49,749 nucleotides of DNA, taken from Mycobacterium asiaticum (GTDB lineage Bacteria; Actinomycetota; Actinomycetes; Mycobacteriales; Mycobacteriaceae). Numbering within the stretch: position 1 is the stretch's first letter; each line of letters opens with the position of its first letter. Both the position numbers and the translations under genes were made by a program. Below are positions 25,756-33,596 of this stretch, piece after piece. The notes beneath the pieces were generated by a model, which was not told where the DNA came from, ran no database searches, and worked only from the letters and a program-made list of their open reading frames with translations. The DNA lies in the NCBI RefSeq assembly GCF_001668675.1, contig NZ_LZKQ01000308.1:1-49749 (forward strand), written 5' to 3'.

Positions 25756-26882
25756 CACTGCACCCCCGGAACGTGGCTCCACTGCCCGTTCGCCATCACA
25801 CCCGTCACCCGCAGATCCTGATCCAGCACAACCAGATTGGCGGCGAATCCGGCCCGGATCGTGCCCACGCCGTCGAGTCTGAGCGCCCGCGCCGGGGTCG
25901 CGGAGGCGGTCTTGACCGCGGCGGCCAGGCCCGCTCGGCTGGCAACGGCGCGGAAGACCCGGTCCATGGTGGCGGTGCTGCCGGCGATGGTGGTCGTACC
26001 GCGCACCCGGGCCACCCCCGAGGTGACGACCACCGGCACCGATCCCAGCCGGAACTCCCCGTCACCGCAACCTGCCGCGGCCGTCGCGTCAGTCACCACC
26101 GCGACCCGGTCCGCACCCACCGCGGCAATCACCCCCTGCACCATGTCCGGGTGGACGTGTACCCCGTCGGCGATCAGTTCCACGGTCACCCGCGGATCGG
26201 CCAACAGGGCCAGCGCCGGCCCGGGATCGCGATGGTTCAACGGCGGCATCGCGTTGAACAGGTGCGTGCCGACGGTGGCGCCCGCGGCGATCGCGTGCCG
26301 GGTCTGTTCGTAGTCGGCGTCGGTATGCCCAACGGCGACGACGGCTCCGGCGTCCAGGAACCGCCGGATCGCCTCGTCGCTGCCGGGCAGTTCCGGGGCC
26401 AGCGTGGCCATCCGCACGGTGCCATCGGCGACGGCCAGGACGGCGTCGACCTCTTCGGGGTCCGGCGGGCGGATCTGGGCGGGGTCGTGCGCGCCGCAAC
26501 GCCCCACGCTCAGCCACGGCCCCTCCAGATGGATGCCGGCGATCAACCCGCTCCGGGTCGCATCGGCCAGCAGACCAACGGCGGCAATGAGTTTCGCGGG
26601 CGCGGCGGTGACCAGGCTGGCCAGCATCGTGGTGGTCCCGTGCCGCGCGTGAAACGCAACGGCGCGCTCCACCTCGCCGTCGCTGAAGGAGGCGCTGCCG
26701 CCGCCGTGCACATGCATGTCGACAAAGCCCGGAACCACAACGGAATCGGGCAGTTCGACATCGGCCGATGCGGTCGGCGTCCCGGAACCGCAGGCGACGA
26801 TCCGCGCGCCGTGCGTGTCGACCCACCCGGGGCGGCAGACGTCGCCATCGACCACGACCGTGCCGGCGTGGATCAGGGTCAT
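25755..26882 (-). CDS. nagA: N-acetylglucosamine-6-phosphate deacetylase
   Basis: 375 aa. NagA removes acetate from GlcNAc-6-phosphate during amino-sugar and cell-wall recycling. Amidohydrolase metal motifs are all visible: DMHVHGGG (His57, His59), GIHLEGPW with Glu120, VAVGHTDADY (His186), and GTHLFNAMPPLNHR (His207), followed by VTDATAAAG with the catalytic Asp. The ATG at 26882 overlaps the sugI stop by 4 bp (ATGA). The order sugI-nagA matches Rv3331-Rv3332, which suggests the transporter feeds this pathway (inference). Confidence 0.95.
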   Translation of the reverse strand: MTLIHAGTVVVDGDVCRPGWVDTHGARIVACGSGTPTASADVELPDSVVVPGFVDMHVHGGGSASFSDGEVERAVAFHARHGTTTMLASLVTAAPAKLIAAVGLLADATRSGLIAGIHLEGPWLSVGRCGAHDPAQIRPPDPEEVDAVLAVADGTVRMATLAPELPGSDEAIRRFLDAGAVVAVGHTDADYEQTRHAIAAGATVGTHLFNAMPPLNHRDPGPALALLADPRVTVELIADGVHVHPDMVQGVIAAVGADRVAVVTDATAAAGCGDGEFRLGSVPVVVTSGVARVRGTTTIAGSTATMDRVFRAVASRAGLAAAVKTASATPARALRLDGVGTIRAGFAANLVVLDQDLRVTGVMANGQWSHVPGVQ

Positions 26883-28240
26883 GGGCGGCTTCCGCTCTCG
26901 GCGTCCTCCGTTGGCCAGCGCCCGCGGTTTTCCCAGTAATGCCGGATGTCCTCGAGCTGACGGCCTTTGGTTTCCGGCGCGAACCGGTACACCACGCCAA
27001 ATGCGATCACCGCGAAAGCCCCGAACACCGCGAAGACGCCTGCGCCGCCGAGCAGCTGCAGCAGGGTGAGGAAGAAGCCGGCGATGATCGCGTTGGCGAT
27101 CAGGTTGGAAGTCAGCATCACGCTGGAGCCCACCGAACGCAGGTGGGACGGAAAGCTCTCCCCGGCGAACACCCATACCAGCGAGCCGAACCCGAAGCTG
27201 AACCCCACGATGAACAGCAGCACCCCACCGAATCCGAGCAGCAGCGGGGCGTGGGATTCCTCGGCGAACACGGCGATCAGCACGGCGTCCGCGGCGATCA
27301 TCATCGCGATGCCGGACAACAGAATCGGCCGCCGGCCCACCCGGTCCACCAGGAACAACGACGTGCCCACCGCGGCCAGGCCGGCAACCTGAACCAGGGC
27401 AGGAAGCGCCAGCAGCGCGAAATCACCCTCGAAGCCCATCGCCTTGAAAAGCCGTGGGCTGTAATAAATTATCGCGTTGATGCCGGTGATCTGGATGAGG
27501 AAGCCCAGTGCCACCACGAACAGGGTGGCGCGTAGGTAGGGCCGTCGCAGCATCTCGGCGATGCCGCCGCCGGGGGTGTTCTGGTCTTCTTTCACCGCGA
27601 CGGCGATCTCGGCCAGTTCCGCATCCACCGCCGCCTCGGGTTCGATGCGCAACAGCGCGCGGCGCGCGTCGTCGACGCGGCCCTTCAGCAGATACCAACG
27701 TGCGGTGTCGGGCATGCGTAACAGCAGGGGCAGCAACAGCGTGGCCGGCACGGCGGCCAGTCCCAGCATCCACCGCCAGCCCTGTGACCCGGCCAGCAGG
27801 TAGCCGACGACGTAGCCCAGGATGATGCCGCTGACGGTGGCCAGCTGGTAGGCGGCCAGCAGCGAACCCCGCACCGCGGCGGGCGCCGATTCGGCCACAT
27901 ACACGGGGACCACCACCACCGACACACCGATCGTGACGCCCAGCAGCAGCCGCGCCGCCAGCAGCATCGGCACCGAGACCGACATCGCCCCCAACAAGGC
28001 GAACAGCGCGTAGCCGAGCAGGATCAGCACCATCGACTTCTGTCGCCCGATTGCATTGGCCAGCACGCCGGCGCCCAGCGCTCCGCCGATCTGGCCGATC
28101 ACCACCATGGTGGTGACGAGTTCCTTGTGGTCGTCGGTGAGGTCGAAGTCGCGCGAGATGACGTGCAGTGCGCCCGCGATGCTGGATAGGTCGTAGCCGT
28201 AGATGATTCCGACGCTGGCCGCGGTCAGGCCGACCAGCAA
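26879..28240 (-). CDS. sugI: Major facilitator sugar transporter (SugI-like)
   Basis: 453 aa with 12 predicted helices. Sugar-porter signatures are present: GRQKSMVLILLGY after helix 2, RLLLGVTIGV, PVYVAESAPAAVRG (PESPR-like), the QITGINAIIYYSP motif of helix 7, DRVGRRPILL, and the C-terminal PETKGRQLEDI. It imports a sugar by proton symport; the substrate is unknown. The only recognised initiator is a TTG at 28240, which leaves a very short cytosolic N-terminus; a CTG at 28255 inside the upstream gene is possible. Its stop overlaps nagA. It lies 11 bp after the PH-like gene's stop. Confidence 0.9.
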   Translation of the reverse strand: MLVGLTAASVGIIYGYDLSSIAGALHVISRDFDLTDDHKELVTTMVVIGQIGGALGAGVLANAIGRQKSMVLILLGYALFALLGAMSVSVPMLLAARLLLGVTIGVSVVVVPVYVAESAPAAVRGSLLAAYQLATVSGIILGYVVGYLLAGSQGWRWMLGLAAVPATLLLPLLLRMPDTARWYLLKGRVDDARRALLRIEPEAAVDAELAEIAVAVKEDQNTPGGGIAEMLRRPYLRATLFVVALGFLIQITGINAIIYYSPRLFKAMGFEGDFALLALPALVQVAGLAAVGTSLFLVDRVGRRPILLSGIAMMIAADAVLIAVFAEESHAPLLLGFGGVLLFIVGFSFGFGSLVWVFAGESFPSHLRSVGSSVMLTSNLIANAIIAGFFLTLLQLLGGAGVFAVFGAFAVIAFGVVYRFAPETKGRQLEDIRHYWENRGRWPTEDAESGSRP

Positions 28241-28251
28241 ACCCCGACCGG

Positions 28252-28575
28252 TCAGGTCTTCACCTTCGCTTTGAGCACCTCGATGGCCCTTGCCGGATCC
28301 TCGGGCGTGATGCAGGGCCGCACCCGCTTGCCCACGTCGATGACCAGGAGGGTGCTTTTGCGGCCGCGGTGGATGTCCAGCGGGAACCAGTAGCGCGGAT
28401 CACCGGCGCCCCAGATCCGGCCCTTGCCGCTGGCCCAGCCCATCTGCTCGCTCTTGATGCCCTCGATGTCGCTGTAGGCGACTCGTTTGGGGGTGGCAAA
28501 CGGGAAGTAGTAGTGCCGAATGGTGATGCCTTCCTCATCCAGCGTGAGGTTGGCGTCCTCGTACAGGGCCGTCAT
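28252..28575 (-). CDS. Small PH-like domain protein, unknown function
   Basis: 107 aa, beta-rich. The pattern LYEDANLTLDEEGITIRHYY, then PKRVAYSDIEGIKSE and a C-terminal helix (PEDPARAIEVLKAK), resembles bacterial PH-type (bPH) domains. A long aromatic loop (GAGDPRYWFPLDIHRGRKS) lies in the middle. No catalytic motif, signal or membrane segment is seen. It is the first gene of the unit running into sugI, nagA and the SMR exporter, and may be co-transcribed with them. No M. tuberculosis counterpart at this spot comes to mind. Real coding is supported by its conserved-looking composition and tight packing. Confidence 0.7.
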   Translation of the reverse strand: MTALYEDANLTLDEEGITIRHYYFPFATPKRVAYSDIEGIKSEQMGWASGKGRIWGAGDPRYWFPLDIHRGRKSTLLVIDVGKRVRPCITPEDPARAIEVLKAKVKT

Positions 28576-28596
28576 GGCGCCTGAGTCTAGCGGCTG

Positions 28597-29844
28597 CTAA
28601 TGCCCACGACGGGTATTCATCGACCGTGCTACCAGGATCAATCCGAACACGATGACGGTGCCGATGACGGCCACCCCCACCCGGATCGGCAGTGTGTCCG
28701 CCGAGGACATCAGCCCCGCCGCCTGGTTGTTCTCCGGGGCCCGGTTGGCCGGGTTGGGATTGCTGGGCAACAGCGATGGGTCGGGTTCGATGAGCGAGCC
28801 CACCTGCGTGCCCTGCGGGGTGCTGAAGCCGTAGTCCAGCAGGTGCGCCGCCTGCTCCCACGGAGCGATCGGCTGCCGGGTGCCGTGCAGCAACACCGCA
28901 ACCAGCCGTCGGCCGTTGCGGTTTGCCGCACCGACAAAAGTCTGGCCGGCGTCGTCGGTGTAGCCGGTCTTGCCGCCCATCGCGCCGGGGTAGTGGTAGA
29001 GCAGCTGGTTGTCGTTCTCCAGTTCGTAGCCGGGGTGGTCGCCGTGGCCAGGGAAGTCGAATGTCCTGGTCGCGACGATGTCGGCGAAGACGGGGTTGCG
29101 CCAGGCGTACCTGTAGAACAGCCCGATGTCATAGGCCGAGGTGCTCATGCCGGGCCCGTCGAGCCCGGACGGTGTGGCTACCCGGGTGTCGTGTCCGCCG
29201 AGTTTGGCGGCCAGCACGTTGAGCTTCTCCAGCGCCGCCTGCATGCCGCCTAGCTGCATCGCCAGCGCGTGCGCCGCGTCGTTGCCCGAGTGCATCAGCA
29301 AGCCGTGCAGCAGCTGGTTGATGGTGTAGACGCCGCCGGCGTCCACGCCGACCTTGGTGCCTTCGGCGGCCGCGTCGTCGTCGGTGCCGGGCACCGTCTT
29401 GTTCTGGTTGAACGCGTTGATCGATGCCATCGCGACCAGCACCTTGATGATGCTGGCGGGGCGGTGACGGCCGTGCGGATCCTTCGCCGCGATCACGGCG
29501 CCGCTGTCGAGGTCCGCGACCAGCCAGGCCTCGGCGGAGACATCGCCCGGCGGCGGGGGAGTGCCCGGCGCGGTGATGATGCCGCAGCCGCCCAGCGCGT
29601 TCCCGCCGATCGGCGACGGGGGCAGGGCCAGGGGGAGCGGCGGGTCGCCCGCCATCGGTACCTCGGAGGAGTCGACCGCGGGCGGGGTGTTGATCTTGTA
29701 CGGGCAGTTCTCGGTCCCGGCATTCACCGCGGCACTGGGCTCGGCAACCGCCGCAGGAAGCGCTAGCGCACCCGCTCCGGTGACCGCCAAAAACGCTGCG
29801 GCCAGGCATGATGCGGCGCGCAAAGAGGTCCGTGAAAACAGCAT
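28597..29844 (-). CDS. dacB1: D-alanyl-D-alanine carboxypeptidase (low-molecular-weight PBP)
   Basis: 415 aa; the orthologue of Rv3330. It removes the terminal D-Ala from peptidoglycan stem peptides outside the membrane. A signal peptide covers about residues 1-34 (ASCLAAAFLAVTGAGALALP). The serine-peptidase triad motifs are SIIK (Ser131-Lys134), SGN (186-188) and KTG (292-294). A proline-rich linker precedes the catalytic domain. A C-terminal anchor helix (VGVAVIGTVIVFGLILVA) ends in the basic RSMNTRRGH. The ATG at 29844 has only a weak ribosome site. Confidence 0.95.
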   Translation of the reverse strand: MLFSRTSLRAASCLAAAFLAVTGAGALALPAAVAEPSAAVNAGTENCPYKINTPPAVDSSEVPMAGDPPLPLALPPSPIGGNALGGCGIITAPGTPPPPGDVSAEAWLVADLDSGAVIAAKDPHGRHRPASIIKVLVAMASINAFNQNKTVPGTDDDAAAEGTKVGVDAGGVYTINQLLHGLLMHSGNDAAHALAMQLGGMQAALEKLNVLAAKLGGHDTRVATPSGLDGPGMSTSAYDIGLFYRYAWRNPVFADIVATRTFDFPGHGDHPGYELENDNQLLYHYPGAMGGKTGYTDDAGQTFVGAANRNGRRLVAVLLHGTRQPIAPWEQAAHLLDYGFSTPQGTQVGSLIEPDPSLLPSNPNPANRAPENNQAAGLMSSADTLPIRVGVAVIGTVIVFGLILVARSMNTRRGH

Positions 29845-29916
29845 CGCTCAGCAGATTAAGTGATCGAACCGGGGATCGCAGGATGCCGCGCGGTGTTGGG
29901 TCTGCTGCACTGCCGA

Positions 29917-30588
29917 TCAGAAATCGAGCCCGTAGCCCCCGCGCAGGTCTGTGTGTGCGGCCGCCAGGATGCGATCGCACAGGTCCACGAGCGCGTCGAG
30001 GTCGAGATCGGAATCTTTGCCCAGCATGTCCAGGAACACCGTCTCCTGCCTGCGCAGCTCGGACCACTTGAGTTCGCCCTCGTAGTACACGGTCGCGTCG
30101 TCCGCGGGGGCGGGGCAGGCCGCGGATTGGGCCAACTGCCGCTTGCAGGCGTCCAGCTGGGTCAGTGAGTAGCCGTGTTCGCGGAACTGACGATCCCACT
30201 CGTCGAGTAGCAGACCTACCAGCTCTTGCACCGGCGGCGCGGCGTAGACCAGAAGCTCGGCCACTCCGTCGTCGAGGCCCAGCCGCATGCGGAAGTCATA
30301 GAGCTCCCGGATGGCTTCGGCGCGCCGCTGGGTGGCGATCTCCTCGGCGGTCCCGCGCCCTTCGTACTGGGCCGCGCGTTTGACGTACATGGTCGCTGAG
30401 ATCAGCGATTTGAGCACGGCCTTCTTGTCGTCGGCCGCCCGCTTCTCGAAGTCGAGCACACGTTCGTGACGGCGGTCTTCCTCCTTGTTCCTGGCGTCGA
30501 TGCGCTTGGTCCAGATCGCGACGGTGGCACTTGAAATCACGGACGCGAGAGGGACGAGCGCGTTTGCTAGCAACGTCATCCAATTCAT
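29917..30588 (-). CDS. Membrane-anchored helical protein, unknown function
   Basis: 223 aa that I do not recognise. An N-terminal hydrophobic helix (residues about 5-26, LLANALVPLASVISSATVAI) is followed by a highly charged coiled-coil-like stretch (RIDARNKEEDRRHERVLDFE) and a helical soluble domain with several W, Y and D residues. With a single N-terminal anchor, the bulk is probably cytosolic. Its start is 63 bp from a double inverted operator that also precedes the divergent MerR gene, so the MerR protein may control it too (inference). The ATG at 30588 could instead be the ATG at 30579. Confidence 0.75.
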   Translation of the reverse strand: MNWMTLLANALVPLASVISSATVAIWTKRIDARNKEEDRRHERVLDFEKRAADDKKAVLKSLISATMYVKRAAQYEGRGTAEEIATQRRAEAIRELYDFRMRLGLDDGVAELLVYAAPPVQELVGLLLDEWDRQFREHGYSLTQLDACKRQLAQSAACPAPADDATVYYEGELKWSELRRQETVFLDMLGKDSDLDLDALVDLCDRILAAAHTDLRGGYGLDF

Positions 30589-30650
30589 CTGTCGACCCTA
30601 AGTGCGCCACTCGAGGTCCGCAGGCAAACCGAAGCAGATGCCTAGTCCGT

Positions 30651-30684
30651 TTGACAGTGTCAATATACGGTGTGACACTGTCAA
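30651..30684. promoter_or_regulatory. Double operator TTGACAGTGTCA in inverted orientation
   Basis: TTGACAGTGTCAA at 30651-30663 is itself a perfect 6-bp dyad around G. A second copy, read as TGACACTGTCAA at 30673-30684, is its reverse complement. Ten bases separate the two 12-bp boxes. The array ends 5 bp before the MerR-family ATG at 30690, leaving no room for a ribosome site, so the mRNA may be leaderless. The layout fits autoregulation and control of the divergent gene. Confidence 0.7.
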
Positions 30685-30689
30685 TCAGT

Positions 30690-31259
30690 ATGAAACTGCT
30701 GACGCTTCCCGAGTTCGCCGCCGCGGCCGCTGCCGCGGTGCAGTCGTCCGGCGCCGTGCCGGAGAACCGGCAAGCCAAGCCCATCCCGGCCGAGCGGATG
30801 GTCCGCTACTACACCGCGCGGGGCCTGCTGCCCCGGCCGGGCAACCGGGGCCGCGCGTTGACCTACGGGCGTTCGCACCTGATCCGGCTGGTCGCCATCA
30901 AACGGCTGCAGGGCCAGGGCTTCTCGCTAGAGCAGATCGCCGAGCGGCTCGACAGCATGACGGCGGCGGAGGAAGCGGCACTGGCCGCCATCCCGCAGGC
31001 GGCGATGCCGGCGGATCTGGGCGACCCCGAACCGACGCCCGCGCCCGCCCGCGCCGCCGGCGCGTTCTGGCGGACGGTCCCTGACCGGGCTGCCGAGCCG
31101 GCGGCCGAGCCGGCCGTCACCAGCCTGCAGGCCGTGCGGCTGTCCGACACTGTCACCTTGCTGGTCGACGGCGACGGGCTGCCGTCCCTCGATGCCCTGC
31201 GCCACGCCGCGGCCCCGCTGCTGGAGCTCCTCGCCCACACCCGAAAGGACTCGTCATGA
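30690..31259 (+). CDS. MerR-family transcriptional regulator
   Basis: 189 aa. The DNA-binding half is MerR-like: ERMVRYYTARGLLPRPGNRG, then YGRSHLIRLVAIKRLQGQGF and SLEQIAERLDSM. An Ala-rich insertion (residues about 8-30) separates the first recognition helix from the start, which is unusual for the family. The C-terminal part is low-complexity (AEPAAEPA) followed by TVTLLVDGDGLPS, with no metal-binding cysteines, so it probably senses a protein or metabolite rather than a metal. The ATG at 30690 follows the double operator. The stop overlaps the next start by 4 bp (ATGA), coupling it to the VIT/VWA gene. Confidence 0.85.
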   Translation: MKLLTLPEFAAAAAAAVQSSGAVPENRQAKPIPAERMVRYYTARGLLPRPGNRGRALTYGRSHLIRLVAIKRLQGQGFSLEQIAERLDSMTAAEEAALAAIPQAAMPADLGDPEPTPAPARAAGAFWRTVPDRAAEPAAEPAVTSLQAVRLSDTVTLLVDGDGLPSLDALRHAAAPLLELLAHTRKDSS

Positions 31260-33511
31260 GTGCTCAGTTGTTACCCCTGCTGCCCGCCGGCCCCGCACAC
31301 CCGGTGCCGGCGGGCGGCCCGACGTGCGGTGAGTTGTCGGGACCGGACGGCCGATCCCTCCCCCTGAAGTCGCTGACCGTCGACGCCGCCCTGGTCGGCC
31401 TGACCGCCACGGCCACCGTGCGACAGCGGTTCGTCAACACCGGCGATACCGCCATCGAGGCGACCTACGTATTTCCCCTGCCGGCTCGCGCCGGGGTGAC
31501 CGACTTCGCCGCCGATCTGGCGGGGCGGCGCGTGATCGGGCTCCTCAAGGAGCGGGGTCACGCCCGCGCCGACTACGAGCAGGCGCTGCTCGCCGGCCAG
31601 CGTGCCGCGATCGTCGAGGAGGACCGCTCGGACGTGTTCTCGGTGCGAGTCGGCAACCTCGGCCCCGGCGAGGAAGCCACCATCGAGTTGCGGCTGACGG
31701 GGCCGCTGTCCTTCGAGGACGGCGAGGCGACGTTCCGCTTCCCGCTCGTGGTCGCCCCGCGCTATACGGCCGGCAAACCTCTGCCGGGCGACCGGACCGG
31801 CGCCGGCCTGGCCGACGACACCGACGCGGTGCCCGACGCGTCGCGGGTGACGCCGCCACGCCTGGCCGAGGAGGACGAGCGCCCCGATCTGCAGATCGCG
31901 CTGACCGTCGACGGAGGCGGCCTGCCGGTGTCCGATCTGCGGTCGAGCCTGCCCACGGCGGTGTCCGAAGCCGAGGGTGCGACCCGGTTGCTGGTGGAGC
32001 CGGGCGCTCGGGCCGACCGGGATTTCGTGCTGCGTTTCCGCATCGACCGGGGCGAGCTGTCGTCGTCGGCGCTGTTGGTCCCGGACGCCGAGGGCGACGA
32101 GGGCACCTGGTCGGTGACGCTGGTACCACCCGCCGAGACCGGCAGCGCACCGCGCGACGTGGTGGTGTTGCTGGACCGCTCGGGTTCGATGCACGGCTGG
32201 AAGATGATCGCCGCCCGCCGCGCCGCGGGCCGGATCGTGGACATGCTGGATGCCGCCGACCGGTTTTGCGTGCTGGCCTTCGACGATTGCATCGACAGTC
32301 CGGCGGGGCTGCCGGCCGGTTTGGTCGATGCCAGCGATCGGAACCGGTTCGCGGCCGCGTCGTGGCTGGGTGGGCTGCAAAGCCGCGGCGGGACCGAGAT
32401 GGCGCAGCCGCTGTTCAAGGCGGCGGAGCTGCTTGCCGGCTCGGGTGAAGACCGGCTGGCCAGTGTGGTGTTGGTGACCGATGGGCAAATCACCGGGGAA
32501 GACCAGCTGCTGGGGACGCTGGCACCGGCCCTGGGCGACTCGCGCATTTATTGCGTGGGAATCGACCGCGCGGTCAACGCCGGCTTCCTCGACCGGCTGG
32601 CGAAGCTGGGCCGCGGCCGCTCCGAACTCGTCGAGTCCGAGGAGCGCCTGGACGATGCGATGGCGCGGCTGGCGCGGACCATCGGGCGCCCGGCGCTGAC
32701 CGGATTGCGGGTAACCGCCGAGGGGATCGACATCATCGACGGCACCCTCACGCCCGGCCCGTTGCCCGACGCCTTCGCTGGTGTGCCGTGGGTGGTTTCC
32801 GGGCGCTACCGGGGCGCCGGTGCCGCGACGCTAAAGGTGGTGGGCGACTCGGCCGCGGTGACGCTGCCCGCCCGAGTGGCCCCGGAAGCCGTTGCGGTGC
32901 AGACAATTTGGGCGCGATCGGTGGTCCGTGACCTGGAGGACGACTACGCGTCGTACGGCGCGGACGAGGAGTTGGCCGAACGGATCGTCGCGCATTCCGT
33001 CCGGTTCGGGGTGCTGTCCCGGTTCACCGCGTTCGTGGCCGTCGACCCGGAACGCACCGACGCCGGCCCGCTGACCGAGGTGATCCAGCCCGTCGAGGAG
33101 CCGTCGGGATGGGCGACGACCGTGGGGTTCGTGCGGGCGGCAAAGGTATCCACGCCGGGCTTCGGCATGGTGATGCCCGCACCCGCCGCCATGGCCGCCG
33201 CCCCGCCGCCGGCCGGTGCGAAGCCGGCGACGCTGCGGCCGCTGGACAAGCTGCTCAAGATGGTGGAGAAGAGCGCGCAGGTCCGTCGTTCCGGACTCGA
33301 CACGGTGCTGTCCGAACTGAAGCAGCACCGCGGCAACGAGTCGGATCGGGAACTGCGCGCGGCACTCGACCAGTTGTGCGCGGCGCTGGCGCGGTTCCTG
33401 GAGCACCCGACGGGACCACAGGGGCGCCAGCTGCTGGTTGCGGTCGACGCGGTCAAGCGGGCGTTGGCGTTGCACGCCAGGCCGGCCAGCAAGCGGCGCT
33501 TCTGGACGTAA
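31256..33511 (+). CDS. VIT and von Willebrand factor A domain protein
   Basis: 751 aa. Residues about 35-170 are a VIT domain, with the hallmark ATYVFPLPARAGVTDF and DYEQALLAGQRAAI. A VWA domain at about 298-470 has an intact MIDAS, DRSGSM (Asp307, Ser309, Ser311), plus GGTEM. A Pro/Ala linker (PAPAAMAAAPPPAGAKP) leads to a helical C-terminal domain (residues about 660-745). No signal peptide or membrane helix is visible, so it appears cytosolic, unlike animal VIT-VWA proteins (inter-alpha-trypsin inhibitor heavy chains). Its function in bacteria is poorly known. Coupling to the MerR regulator suggests the two form one regulated system. Confidence 0.9.
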   Translation: MSAQLLPLLPAGPAHPVPAGGPTCGELSGPDGRSLPLKSLTVDAALVGLTATATVRQRFVNTGDTAIEATYVFPLPARAGVTDFAADLAGRRVIGLLKERGHARADYEQALLAGQRAAIVEEDRSDVFSVRVGNLGPGEEATIELRLTGPLSFEDGEATFRFPLVVAPRYTAGKPLPGDRTGAGLADDTDAVPDASRVTPPRLAEEDERPDLQIALTVDGGGLPVSDLRSSLPTAVSEAEGATRLLVEPGARADRDFVLRFRIDRGELSSSALLVPDAEGDEGTWSVTLVPPAETGSAPRDVVVLLDRSGSMHGWKMIAARRAAGRIVDMLDAADRFCVLAFDDCIDSPAGLPAGLVDASDRNRFAAASWLGGLQSRGGTEMAQPLFKAAELLAGSGEDRLASVVLVTDGQITGEDQLLGTLAPALGDSRIYCVGIDRAVNAGFLDRLAKLGRGRSELVESEERLDDAMARLARTIGRPALTGLRVTAEGIDIIDGTLTPGPLPDAFAGVPWVVSGRYRGAGAATLKVVGDSAAVTLPARVAPEAVAVQTIWARSVVRDLEDDYASYGADEELAERIVAHSVRFGVLSRFTAFVAVDPERTDAGPLTEVIQPVEEPSGWATTVGFVRAAKVSTPGFGMVMPAPAAMAAAPPPAGAKPATLRPLDKLLKMVEKSAQVRRSGLDTVLSELKQHRGNESDRELRAALDQLCAALARFLEHPTGPQGRQLLVAVDAVKRALALHARPASKRRFWT

Positions 33512-33521
33512 TTCCTTCCGT

Positions 33522-33585
33522 GCGTGAACGTGCGCAGATTGCCGGTTACAGCGGCGTGTCGCCGCGCATCTGTGCACGCTCGCGC
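33522..33585. terminator. Imperfect hairpin between convergent genes
   Basis: GCGTGAACGTGCGCAGAT (33522-33539) and ATCTGTGCACGCTCGCGC (33568-33585) are near reverse complements with a few mismatches. They fill the 85-bp gap between the convergent VIT/VWA and aminotransferase stops. No T run is present, as is common in mycobacteria. It could terminate transcription from both sides. Confidence 0.5.
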
Positions 33586-33596
33586 ATCGGCGCGCC

